From the NCBI GenBank assembly GCA_963971305.1, contig OZ020313.1:19975260-20039259 (forward strand): a DNA stretch of 64,000 nucleotides, written 5' to 3'. The first letter of the stretch is position 1, and every line of letters starts with the position of its first letter. A model generated the notes under the pieces. It saw only the letters and a program-made list of their open reading frames with translations. It did not search any database and had not been told where the DNA came from. Made by a program: the position numbers and the translations under genes. This DNA is from Arcuatula senhousia. Its lineage: Eukaryota; Mollusca; Bivalvia; Mytilida; Mytilidae. Shown one piece after another: positions 46,501 to 55,019 of this stretch.

Positions 46501-49500
46501 GTATAAGCACTGAAAACAATACCCTAAACTTAAAGTCTGATAAAGAACAATGATTAAGTCAACCAACACCTTCACAGCCTACATTATATTACTTTTATAT
46601 TTCCAGCATGAAATTGGCTGAATAAGTTACCGGCTCTGAATTGAAATTCCCTGTTTTACTGTTTACCCAGTCAAATTTTCAGGAATTTTAGCCAGCCCTG
46701 CCAAAAATTTGCCAGTTGGGTTTATATTTCCAACTCTGTTTCCAGTATACATACATCCCAGATTGATGGTTTTATCCCAAAGAAACTGTCCCTCTCCTGA
46801 CAGTGATTGGGTTATCTGTGTTAACCCTCCCCCCTCCCCAACATCAGGACCCCCTATCAGGGGTTCAAATTAGCACTGGTCTGAGGTCTAGGATATTCTC
46901 CTTTTGATTCAGGACCTTTTAAATATTATTTGCAAAAGTCCTGGACTTGTCTTTATTTAGAGTTACTCTTATTGAGGACTTTTTAATTTTAATAGGTGGA
47001 CCTTTAACCTTTTACTCCAAAAGGTCCTGGACCTTTAGTTCACAAATGCTAATTTGAACCCCAGCCTTTACATACATCCCAGATTCTGATGGTTTTATCC
47101 AGGACAAAACTGACCTTCTCCTGACACTGTGGTTGGATTATCTGTGTTGACCCCCAATCAGCAAACTGTCCATCTCCTGACACTGAGATTGGGTTATCTG
47201 AGATGACCCCCGCCCCAACCCTCCCCTATCAGATCCCCTATACATACATGCCAGATTTTGATGGTTTTATCCAAGACAAACTGTCCTTCTCCTGACACTG
47301 TGATTGGGTTATCTGTGATGAGATTGTCAGACCCCCCCCCCAAACTCCCCATCAGGACCCCCTATACATACATCCCAGATTTTGATGGTTTTATCCAAGA
47401 CAAACTGTCCTTCTCCTGACACTGTGATTGGGTTATCTGTGATGAGACGGTCAGACACCCCCCCCAACTCCCCATCAGGACCCCCTATACATACATCCCA
47501 GATTTTGATGGTTTTATCCAGGACAAACTGTCCTTCTCCTGACACTGTGATTGGGTTATCTGTGGTGAGACTGTCAGACCCCCCCCCCCAACTCCCCATC
47601 AGGACCCCCTATACATACATCCCAGATTTTGATGGTTTTATCCAGTACAAACTGTCCCTCTCCTGACACTGTGATTGGATTATCTGTGATGAGACTGTCA
47701 GACCCCCCCCCAACTCCCCATCAGGACCCCCTATACATACATCCCAGATTTTGATGGTTTTATCCAGGACAAACTGTCCTTCTCCTGACAGTGTGATCGG
47801 GTTATCTGAGACTGGCTGTGATGAACTTATAGAGGCTCCTGAAGGTTGGGATCTAAAACATAAAAATTTTAAAACATTCTAGAAATGATAATTGATAAAT
47901 AATGTTAATAAGTTTTTCAATGCAAAATTGATGAAAAAATTCACACACACAAAGCAACTTTTGGAAAGGAATTCACATTAGCTTAGAGCTTGGTTCCAAT
48001 AACAAAAATACTGACAAATAGAAGATAACAAGATTAGGAATAAGTGAAAAAAAAAACACATATAAAAACAACAATGTCACTTATCTGAAATGTTTAAGAA
48101 AAGAAAAACCAGGGCATGGACCCTATTGATATAATTCAATGGAAACAGCAGGCAAGGGCCTTGTTGGCATTTTTTCCCCCAAAATATTCTATCAACTACT
48201 ATATTTTAATATGTGAATCGTCAAGCAGTTTTTAATCATTGGGTATAATTTTAGGTCTGTTCTTCTTTATTGTGAACAGAAGGAAAACAAAGTGAGAACT
48301 ACAGGGCTCAATGCTAGGTCTTATAACAAAAAGTTTATACTGACTTATCTTCCATTGTCTGTATGCAGTTTAGGATTCATAGTTGAGACTAATTGGTAGT
48401 GTCACAGTTTAGTGATCTTAAATAAGAACTTTATGTTAATTTAATCCATACAATCAAACCTGACTCTTTAGTTTATTTACCTAATATTCTGCAGTTGTTC
48501 CCTCAGTTTGGCTATCTCAGCTCTGAGTTTATTATTGTCAGAGACAGTGAGCTGGTACTGCATCCTCATCTGAGCTGCATCCATTTCTCCCCTTCGCCTG
48601 GCCTCTTTCTCCTTCTCCAGCTCCTTCAGGGCTCTGTCTCTTTCTGTGGTATCTACTACCTAAAAGTATCAAGGGAGACAACAGATAATTATTTATAAAT
48701 CTCAAAATGTCCAAACCAAAACATATAAAAGATATGAAAATCACAAGGGTTCTGGCTAGGAACAAACATATCAAACGAAAATGATAGATTTATCCTATTT
48801 TTATTTCAAAAATATATGAAATAAATGAGTAAAAATTATGAATGTCTCTTAATTTTTAACTTTAAAAGAAACTTTTAAAATATGGTTTGACAAAAGACAC
48901 TTTCTGCAATCACTGAACTACAAAGTAAATGTCGGGAGTGTCAACTTATAATTTTGTTTGTTTCTCCTCTAATGCATATGTGTATAAAGTTTTATGATGC
49001 TTGCTAACTACCTTCATGGAAAAGTCACTTGACCATGAAAGTGAACCCAATTTGAAACATACATTATATGCACTTCTTCTTTTATAGGCAAGGCATAAAA
49101 TATCAAAAAATATATTTTCACACAAATCATTGTTTTTACAGCTATAAAATTAATAAAGACATGTAATAAATATAACCTACCTTCAAACATTTAGCATACA
49201 GAACCCTGATATCTTGTTTCTTGGCCTTAGAATTACATTGTGGACATTTTCCTCCTTGACCTCTTAACCATTTGTCTATACAGCTACAAAATTTTAAAAA
49301 TTTTGCTTTTATACAATTTAAGTCCACAGTAGGCTTATCTTATAGTGCACACTGTATGCCCCATCTACTTAAGTAATTTAATAATTATATAAATTTTATA
49401 AACATTTTTGGCAGGATAAATTATAACCCTAAAATGTGTGGGTTTTTTTTGTACTTGTATTCAACACTTTACGTACTAGTAACAAATATCTATTAATTTT

Positions 49501-52500
49501 TTTAGAAGCTTTTTGTGTAATGCACATTTTTGTTCAACTTGACAATGTTTTTAAGTCTCTTATTTCACCCATCTTTGACCAAAGAGATGGCCGAAAAACA
49601 TGATTGGGCCAATCTTATTTCACCTACCTTTGACCAAAGAGATGACCACAGCGTAAACTGGCCAATCTGTGATTACCAGAGCTGGTCCATTCTTCAAAAC
49701 ATATAGGACAACACTGCAAATTAAAATGATATACAAATTTTACAAATAGCTTCAAATTCTTTAATGATTTTTTTTCATTGAAAACTTGTTCATAACAATG
49801 ATGTAATAATATTCAATGTGTTTTTATGTTTTAACAATTAAATTTCCTGGAAGAAGTACATGTATTACTAAGATTAAAATTAAAAGCTCATTTAGATCAA
49901 AATAAACTACTGTGGTTTTAATACAGTAAAAGGGGATAATTTCGCACGATTTAAATTTCATGTTTTCAGTACCAACATGCATTTGCGAGGTTTTAATTTT
50001 GTGTTTTATTAGATCATGAAATATTGGGTCTTTCTAAATGTAATTTACGCGAGGGGATATTTTCGCGAATTTGTTATGATGGCAAAATTAGCGAAAATAA
50101 ACCCTTCACGAAAATTTCCCCTTTTACAATATTATTTGTGGGGTACCAATTTTTGTGGTTTTCGAGGGGGGGGGACAATAAAACACGAAAATAAGAATCT
50201 AACGAAGTGTTATTTTTATGATTCCTTTAAGCAACATGAACACACCACAATATTAGGAATCCAACTAAATATATATTTTTGGGGGTAAACCATGAAAGTT
50301 GATACAAAGGAAAATAAATGAATCCAAAGTATTCTTGTCATAGCTTGCTGTGTAAACTAGAATACTGACTAGTCAGAAAGCCATTCTGTTGGCAAAAGTT
50401 TGAGATTTTCCAATTAACATTTTACCAGATTTGCATAAATTTTAATATGCAAATCCTCAAATTGCACCAAATCTTTGTGTAGATTTACAAGTTATAGTCT
50501 TATAGCATGTATAGTGAAGAGACAAACAAATGTACAAATGGACTATAGAACTCTTATCATTGACATATTCATAGTCTTACAACATATCCATTGGGAGTGA
50601 TTAAATCTTACATTTCCTTCATCATCATGGTCCCCTCCATCACCAGATTTTTCAGGGGTCATTATCCTCCTTCTCTTAGGTGTCCTGAAATCCCCAGGAG
50701 AATCACTTTGTCTACCCTGCCCAGAGGTCACCTGGCCTGGTGTCACTGGTGGTGCTCCCATTGAGGAGGAAGATCCACTACTAGCTGAAGTAGCCATGGT
50801 ACCAGACGATGCTGAGGACTGGGTCACTGTTGAAACAGCAGTAGATGAAGCTGAAACAACAGGCTGCATTGTTATGTTGTGTACAGACTCTACTGAGGTC
50901 ACTGCATTTGATTGGATGACAATGTTTGTAATGGATTCTACGGAGGTTTGAGCGTCACCGGACGTCTGGACATTGAGACTTGGCAAGGGAGGCAATGTGA
51001 TAACACCCGGACCTGAACGGCTAGCTGCATTAGCCTCTCTTTCATTCTCAGGTACATTTCTATTATCATCATGTCTCTCTGCCACATCCTCCTGAAAAGA
51101 AAAAAACAATCTAATTTTGTTGACATTTCTCTGAACTTGTGCATATTTTGCTGGCTTATGGTTAAAGAGGGTTTGTTTAGGCCATACAAAAATAAATCTT
51201 AGCTTCTCAGGCCATTTTTGTCAAAAACAAATGAGGCAGGGAGGCTTCTAATTTATTTTTTTATTGGTCCATAGAGTGAATGAGGCAGTTTTTTTACTTT
51301 GTAAATACAAAAATAGTGATGAGGCAGGTGATTTTTTTTCTTTTTCTTTTATGAAAAAGCAATAAAAAGGGACCATGAGGCTGTCTCAAAACAGACAAGG
51401 CAGGAGTCTGAGATGCTAATATTTCTTTATTTTGCATTAGTTAGCCTAGCTTGCATGAAAGTTCCACAACTTTGCAGGCCAATAACACATAATCTAACCT
51501 TCCAAAAATACTTTGAAAATAATTCTAACAAGAATGAAATATGTTTATGATTACATTCAAGGGGAAACAACTGGAAATTACATGTATATAAAGATTAACT
51601 TTTATTTGACCCATGTGGCTATCCAGTATAAGAAACTTTTTTATTTACATGAATGTTTTCTTTTTCACAAAAGACTTGTGGCATTCTGCTAGAAAATAAA
51701 CTAAAAAGATATAAGACTTTCATAAAAGATATGAAAATAGCTTTTGGGGTTAACTTTTTTTCAATAGTTAGCTCAATATGAGATTTATACTTATTCAGGG
51801 GAAACAACTCATGATTGCATAGCTTACAACATAAATATCAAAACATATTATTTCTAAGATTTAAGTATGAAACGTTCATACTTGATTCATGATTTGAGTG
51901 GAAAGATTTTATTTCAAACTCATGAGAACACCTTATTGTGATATTCATAAAAACAAAAAAATAATTGAAAATCTTTGTTTAATTAATTTAAATTTTCATT
52001 ACCAAATTTAGCGATTAAAAAATAGGACAGGTATATAAGCAATCTGTACATCATACACATTGCCGGGATGAACCTCAGTGGTCTGGGGTGCAGGCTTCAA
52101 ACCTGTAGCTGATTAGCGTCAGAGTGGTTCAATTCCACCTTTCCGGCGTAATTATATAAATAACATATAGAGCTGAGACAGTGAAAGCGTAGATTGATAC
52201 CCTGAGAAAATCACTGTTGACTGAGGAGCAGGGGGCTAGCAATCTACTCTACCACCCTCTCAAAAATATATGTTATTGAATTTATTATACTAAATGATTT
52301 TAAAAGTATTAAAGAATGGATTTTCAAATCTTTTTGTGTAGTCATCGTCAAAATATGCTTTCCTCAAACTTAAAATAAAAGGTTGCCCAATATACAAAAT
52401 AACTTAGGCAAACACTTTTATTTGTTTAGGTGTTTGTCTATTATTACATGTATTAAAATTAGTTAAAATAAGCACTTTGCACGAAATATTGTTGAATCTA

Positions 52501-54957
52501 AATACTTTTGATTATTAAATAAATCAAGAATGTCAATTTGAGGCTGTGCACATGCTCATCGTACAAGAGGGTGATCTGTATATAAATTATCACCCGCTGG
52601 ACCTTATACAATTATCACCCTAGATGGTGTGTGACCAGGTGGTTTCTTTCCCCGAGAAAGTTACTTTTCGAGGGGAAAGAAATGCCGGGTCACATATCAT
52701 CTAGGGTGATAACTGTTATATTATATCAAATATTTAAATGAAACAATTTAATTTTAAATTCTAAACATATTTCGGACATTTTAACATTTTTCCATGGGAA
52801 AAAATACAGCCCATGCACTATTGAATAAATATCGTGGGGCCACGTGCAAATTAGCACGAGAGGGTGACCTTACCATGCGACCCAACGATTACCGGTTGAC
52901 CCAGCGAAATATCACACATCACGTGAAAACCTCTTAGTGGATCAGAATAAAGATTTTTATATGAGTATATAATATTATGAATTTTTTTTATCTATCTCCC
53001 TCTGACATGGCTTTAATGCAATATTTTATATAGTACATTGAATTGTTTAATTAAAATTTGTTCAGAAAAAATCTTATGAACTAAAATAATACCTTCACAG
53101 AATAATTGGACCAATGACTAATCAACAGATAACATTACAACAATCCAGTGTGTTAAGCTGGATTTTTTATTGGACACATTTATATCATAATCAACATATA
53201 TTTCATAATACATGTAGTAGGGTCATAATTATTTTAATAATTTCAACTTAAAATGGACAAATTGAAGAAAAATAAAGACAAAGGTGGGAATATTGTTGCA
53301 AAAAATACTTTGATAAAATGAAAGCACAGTTCTAAACCAAATTATAAATTAAGCTTTAAGTAGTTAACAAACATTGTATAAAGTGTCAATTCGGATAAAA
53401 TACTTGCATCATTAGAAACAACTTCTACATCTACGTCGTCATCCTCATCTGTTTCTTCTACATTGATATCAGAGTCTTCTGTATCTTCCTGAAAATAAAA
53501 CACCTTCTAAGTTAACTATAAACCTTGTTAAAACATTTATAACAAATTGTAAAGTGTATCTAGATCAATGTTAAATTTCCTTTTCTGTGGGTATCAAATT
53601 TGGTTGGTTAAGACAACCCACGAAAATTGATACTTTACAAATAATGTTAAAATTGCAGTACTCAGTGATATGGAAGGAACCGTTGACCTCTAAAACAGAT
53701 AAGAGTTTTAGTTTTGATGTAAATGTACATGTAAGTTAGGTCTTGTGGATAAATTAATTGCATTATCAATTTATTGTATAATTTGCAAAATCAAGCAATG
53801 GTTTTATTTAAGGCTGCTGGCTCTTTTTAAAAAACTGAATTGTTTATATATAAATGTCTGTGGGTTGTGTTGCATAACTATTCCATATCTCGTTATCTTC
53901 TGATGATTGCAGTTCAATTAGTTGTGTTGCGTTTCTTTTTATATCTGTATTTTGTCGAGTTTACTGATTTGGTCTTTTTTTAATTTCAGACATATGAAGG
54001 TTTTTTTGTCTCCTCCAATGAAGATATTTTATTGGCAAATGTAGTGATCAAATTTGAAATAAACTTTAAAAAATGGGTCAAAGACAGAAATGGCCGGATT
54101 TCGTTTAACAAGAAGTAGGTGAGCGACAGACCTGAAATCACAACCCACGTTATGGGAGCCCATGTTGATGCTGCATACCAAATATCAAGAGGCTGTGATT
54201 AGTAGTTGCCAAGAAAACTGTTACGAAAATTTTCTACTATTGGACATTATTGTCAAAAATTAACTAAGTCAGTAAACAGGAAGTAGATAAGCCAAAGACC
54301 TGAAATCGCATCCCACGTTATGGGACCTCACCCTGAAACTGTATACCAAATATCAAGTGGCTATGATTAATAGTTGCTGAGAAAACTGTTACGGAAATTT
54401 TGTACTATTGGACATTATTGTCAAAAATTAACTAAGTCGGTAAACAGGAAGTAGGTGAGCGACAGACCTGAAATCGCATCCCACGTTATGGGACCTCACC
54501 CTGATGCTGTATACCAAATATCAAGTGGCTGTGATAAATAGTTGCTGAGAAAACTGTTACGAAAATTTTTGTACTATTGGTCATTATTGTCTAAAATTAA
54601 CTAAGACGGTAAACAGGAAGTAGGTGAGTGACAGACATGAAATCACATCCCACGTTATGGGACCCCACCCTGATGCTGTATACCAAATATCAAGTGGCTG
54701 TGATAAGTAGTTGCTGAGAAAACTGTTACAAAAATTTCTTCCCCGCCCGCACGCCGCCCGCCCGCCCGCCCGACATTCACCATTTTATAACCCGGATTTT
54801 TCACTCCGTGAAATCCGGCCAAAAATATTTTCAGAACCTCTGAGTTTTCTATGACTTCCTCCTCTGTAATGTCTTCCACATCTACATGTATGTCTCTCTC
54901 TGGGGATTCTCTTATTAGTATTATTTCATCTTCTCCTTGGATGACCACATCGGACAT
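31399..54957 (-). CDS. RFWD3: RFWD3-like E3 ubiquitin ligase (RING, coiled coil, WD40), ~13 coding exons
   Basis: Exons, 5' to 3': 54838-54957, 53404-53488, 50612-51091, 49628-49713, 49181-49283, 48481-48659, 47741-47852, 43647-43748, 42306-42469, 41286-41489, 39599-39690, 37208-37488, 31399-31548. Total ~719 codons (human RFWD3: 774 aa). The N-terminus is acidic and Ser/Thr-rich. The RING spans two exons: [17 protein letters not shown], then CIDKWL and [13 protein letters not shown], the RFWD3 pattern. A charged coiled coil follows, then WD-like repeats with the RFWD3-diagnostic [47 protein letters not shown] and the C-terminal VLKVFKW. In vertebrates the enzyme ubiquitinates RPA and RAD51 at stalled forks and crosslinks, in the nucleus. 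Phases agree at every junction from exon 3 onward. The exon 2 to 3 join is off by one base, so a microexon or another donor is likely. Introns are full of transposons, and three carry arrays of duplicated splice junctions. Confidence 0.88.
31882..32859. mobile_element. MITE-like element in the last RFWD3 intron
   Basis: Inverted ends: CTGTAACGTGACGGTACCCA (31882), continuing AATTGCAACA, and the complement of GTTGCAATTTGGGTAGCGTT on the right, ending 32859. Arms of ~30 bp with few mismatches. About 980 bp without convincing coding sequence. Confidence 0.7.
33143..34703 (-). mobile_element. Family B: three copies nested in each other
   Basis: Three hairpin heads in a row (33143, 33207, 33265: AAGTCGCCCAAAACAAAGTT then TGGGAGACTT, GTTTTTGCACCG and a TTA run) are followed by three bodies in a row (about 33345-33795, 33806-34253, 34254-34703). 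Each body runs from CTTCTGATTCTTTATCGTAA to TTTGGGCGACTTGTGTGTTG then CATCCCAACACAAATTATAG. Heads then bodies is the signature of repeated insertion into the TTA tract of the previous copy. Bodies are nearly identical. Short open frames over 'GCGGCCGTCGGAAAAAGTGG' recur once per body and are incidental. Confidence 0.8.
34706..35805 (-). mobile_element. Family C element
   Basis: Hairpin TGTCACTCCACATCGTGGAT / GTGACA at 34707. The right end AGTGGAGTGACATC at 35790-35803 complements the arm. A (TTA)n tract follows the hairpin. The body has repeated units with 'GTTTGTATTGATTTTCTGTC' and 'AAGGTCATGATGACATA'. Same plan as A and B. Confidence 0.75.
36913..37207 (-). repeat. 46-49-bp tandem array derived from an RFWD3 exon end plus splice donor
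   Basis: Six degenerate copies of the 3' edge of exon 37208-37488 and its donor. Each copy (minus strand) holds an ACTAGTGTGTGCTGGAGATG-like segment ending at a (T)GTAAGT-like donor. Donor-like motifs recur at about 37201, 37155, 37109, 37061, 37013, 36964 and 36916. The true junction is the upstream-most. Confidence 0.85.
37208..37488 (-). CDS. RFWD3: RFWD3-like, coding exon 12
   Basis: Acceptor TATTTTTGCAG, donor GTAAGTATA. 281 nt, 94 codons. Encodes [20 protein letters not shown] and onward to [14 protein letters not shown], aligning with the 'CLVTYRP...ILVCTGDEAAN' portion of vertebrate RFWD3. Confidence 0.85.
37742..39511 (+). mobile_element. F1 family element, best-preserved copy
   Basis: 5' end: AACAAGAGGCTCCCAGGAGC, with a GAGGCTCC/GGAGCCT dyad, then GCTCACCTGG. 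3' end: a hairpin, AGCTCACATGG / CCAGGTGAGCT, closing at 39511 and followed by AAAA. The 5' GCTCACCTGG is thus a copy of one hairpin arm. Inside are nine or ten ~155-bp units (spacing 154-156 bp at 38435, 38589, 38744, 38899), followed by an end module with CTGACCCCCCTGGTC and a GACGACGACG tract. This layout fits bivalve 'pearl' elements and Helentron-associated elements. Non-coding; lies in an RFWD3 intron on the opposite strand. Confidence 0.85.
39599..39690 (-). CDS. RFWD3: RFWD3-like, coding exon 11
   Basis: Acceptor TTCCACTTATAG, donor GTAAGG. Encodes [20 protein letters not shown] and YKLHILPVE, matching the 'YGGVLAGTLEDASFWEQK' WD segment of RFWD3. Confidence 0.88.
39866..40107 (+). 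mobile_element. F3 family copy (short)
   Basis: Starts GGGTCAAAGACAGAAATGGC then CGGATTTCG, and ends with the hairpin CCCGGATTTTCACTAGTGAA then ATCC. One internal unit with 'CCCACGTTATGGGAGCC'. In an RFWD3 intron. Confidence 0.75.
41286..41489 (-). CDS. RFWD3: RFWD3-like, coding exon 10
   Basis: Acceptor CATCTTTTCAG, donor GTATTTG. Encodes [40 protein letters not shown] and VQEL, very close to RFWD3 WD40 sequence. Confidence 0.92.
42306..42469 (-). CDS. RFWD3: RFWD3-like, coding exon 9
   Basis: Acceptor GTTTATTTCAG, donor GTAAGTC. Encodes [40 protein letters not shown] and [15 protein letters not shown]. Only this copy has both splice sites; three truncated copies precede it in transcription order. 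Confidence 0.92.
42470..42796 (-). repeat. 109-bp x3 tandem array: exon 9 5' part plus acceptor
   Basis: Exact 109-bp period. Acceptor/exon boundaries sit at 42469 (real exon), 42578, 42687 and 42796. Each copy carries TTATTTCAG (TCTGGAAA-side variant in the outermost) followed by the first ~93 nt of exon 9. The copies are almost identical to each other and differ slightly from the real exon. Because 109 is not a multiple of three, reading through a copy hits TAG at the start of the next, so only the last acceptor gives a full product. Confidence 0.92.
43647..43748 (-). CDS. RFWD3: RFWD3-like, coding exon 8
   Basis: Acceptor TTTCATTGAAG, donor GTGAGAG. Encodes [20 protein letters not shown] and [14 protein letters not shown], matching 'AGNCRIMAY...LPGFGVK' of vertebrate RFWD3. 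Confidence 0.92.
43821..46026. mobile_element. hAT-like non-autonomous element, 2.2 kb
   Basis: Ends CAGGGTTTCCGCTGG (43821) and CCAGAGGAAACCCTG (46026) are inverted repeats, with repeated TTGGCCC motifs just inside both ends. CAGGG termini are typical of hAT transposons. GAAAAG flanks both sides, a possible imperfect target duplication. No transposase found. A TTAA-flanked element (44477-45680) is nested inside. Confidence 0.7.
44477..45680. mobile_element. TTAA-flanked element nested in the hAT-like element
   Basis: TTAA at 44477-44480 and 45677-45680 brackets inverted ends GGTAGTAGGCCTGGG and CCCAGGTCTACTACC. About 1.2 kb, non-coding. TTAA duplication suggests a piggyBac-type mobiliser. 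Confidence 0.75.
46755..47740 (-). repeat. 122-124-bp tandem array derived from RFWD3 exon 7 plus donor
   Basis: Downstream of exon 7 (minus strand) lie about six further copies of its 3' portion, the GATGTATGTAT donor and a G-rich intron start. Exon/donor boundaries are at about 47741 (real), 47619, 47495, 47372, 47248, 47076 and 46755. The four nearest are 122-124 bp apart; the outer two are diverged and irregular. Across 47327-47599 two units remain open in frame. Confidence 0.9.
47741..47852 (-). CDS. RFWD3: RFWD3-like, coding exon 7
   Basis: Acceptor TTTATGTTTTAG, donor GTATGTATAG. Encodes [38 protein letters not shown] and joins in phase 0 to GGNCR. The start of the WD40 domain. Confidence 0.85.
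48481..48659 (-). CDS. RFWD3: RFWD3-like, coding exon 6 (coiled coil)
   Basis: Acceptor TACTTTTAG, donor GTAAAT. 59 codons rich in Glu, Lys, Arg and Gln ([35 protein letters not shown]), a clear heptad-type coiled coil located as in RFWD3 between RING and WD40. Confidence 0.88.
49181..49283 (-). CDS. RFWD3: RFWD3-like, coding exon 5 (second half of RING)
   Basis: Acceptor AATTTTGTAG, donor GTAGGTT. Encodes [20 protein letters not shown] and [14 protein letters not shown], with the last zinc ligands C...CPQC. Nearly identical to the vertebrate motif. Confidence 0.93.
49628..49713 (-). CDS. RFWD3: RFWD3-like, coding exon 4 (first half of RING)
   Basis: Acceptor TTAATTTGCAG, donor GTAGGTG. Encodes [20 protein letters not shown] and RCGHLFGQ, giving zinc ligands C-x2-C and C-x-H. 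Phase 2 end joins exon 5 as Ser-Cys. Confidence 0.92.
49922..50130. mobile_element. Small MITE in an RFWD3 intron
   Basis: Ends TACAGTAAAAGGGGATAATT and AATTTCCCCTTTTACA are inverted repeats, with 'TTCGC' and 'CACGAAAA' inside. About 210 bp. Similar layout to 25688-25893. Confidence 0.6.
50612..51091 (-). CDS. RFWD3: RFWD3-like, coding exon 3 (disordered Ser/Thr-rich region)
   Basis: Acceptor TTTTTTCTTTTCAG, donor GTAAGA, 160 codons, phase 0 to 0. Encodes an acidic start, a Ser/Thr/Val-rich low-complexity stretch and a basic [20 protein letters not shown] segment that may serve as a nuclear localisation signal. The N-terminal half of RFWD3 is poorly conserved, so identity rests on position and splicing. 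Confidence 0.82.
51092..51995. other. RFWD3 intron, nothing recognised
   Basis: AT-rich. A 62-codon minus frame (51619-51807) has no splice or similarity support. A missing microexon of the RFWD3 gene could lie in 51092-53403, but I could not identify one. Confidence 0.4.
51996..52039 (+). promoter_or_regulatory. External promoter of tRNA-Sec: candidate PSE and TATA box
   Basis: TATATAAG at 52032-52039 lies 30 to 23 bp before the tRNA. A candidate proximal sequence element, ATTACCAAATTTAGCGA within 51996-52015, sits at the expected -66 to -47. tRNA-Sec genes in animals use this gene-external type 3 Pol III promoter. The TATA box is clear; the PSE is inferred from position only. Confidence 0.6.
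52062..52148 (+). tRNA. tRNA-Sec (anticodon TCA)
   Basis: 87 nt, the exact animal tRNA-Sec length, and close to the vertebrate sequence throughout. Acceptor strands GCCGGGATG and TTTCCGGCG pair with one G-T. Anticodon TCA is at 52097-52099 within GCAGGCTTCAAACCTG. A long variable arm (TAGCTGATTAGCGTCAGAG) is followed by the T-loop GGTTCAATTCC. It delivers selenocysteine at UGA codons with SECIS elements. It lies antisense within an RFWD3 intron. No TTTT terminator follows immediately, which is unusual for a Pol III gene. Confidence 0.92.
52606..52720. mobile_element. Palindromic MITE in an RFWD3 intron
   Basis: Near-perfect palindrome: ATTATCACCCTAGATGGTGT...TTTCTTTCCCC around a short centre, then GGGGAAAGAAA...ATCATCTAGGGTGATAACT. 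Arms are ~50 bp. It would form a strong hairpin. Confidence 0.75.
53404..53488 (-). CDS. RFWD3: RFWD3-like, coding exon 2 (acidic)
   Basis: Acceptor TTTATTTTCAG, candidate donor GCAA/GTATTT. Encodes [20 protein letters not shown] and VEVVSNDA. It joins exon 1 in phase 0 but ends in phase 1, whereas exon 3 needs phase 0. The 3' boundary or an intervening microexon is unresolved. Confidence 0.7.
54072..54822 (+). mobile_element. F3 family element, full copy beside RFWD3 exon 1
   Basis: 5' end GGGTCAAAGACAGAAATGGC followed by CGGATTTCG. Four units of ~180 bp (AAATCGCATCCCACGTTATG, CCAAATATCAAGTGGCTGTG, GAGAAAACTGTTACGAAAAT). Then a CCCGCCCGCCCGCCCG tract and a 3' hairpin, CCGGATTTTTCAC / GTGAAATCCGG. 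The 5' GGCCGGATTTC copies one arm. Non-coding. It ends about 16 bp from the RFWD3 exon 1 donor. Confidence 0.8.
54838..54957 (-). CDS. RFWD3: RFWD3-like, coding exon 1
   Basis: ATG at 54957 starts [20 protein letters not shown] and continues acidic to EEEVIENSE. The donor is GTTCTG at 54837. An acceptor TTTTGTAG near 55011 suggests an upstream untranslated exon. Identity rests on position, acidic character and phase with exon 2. Confidence 0.7.
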
Positions 54958-55019
54958 ATTGTAACAACTGCTGGTCTATGTGGGCTTTCTATCCCATCTT
55001 AGTTATCTCTACAAAATAT

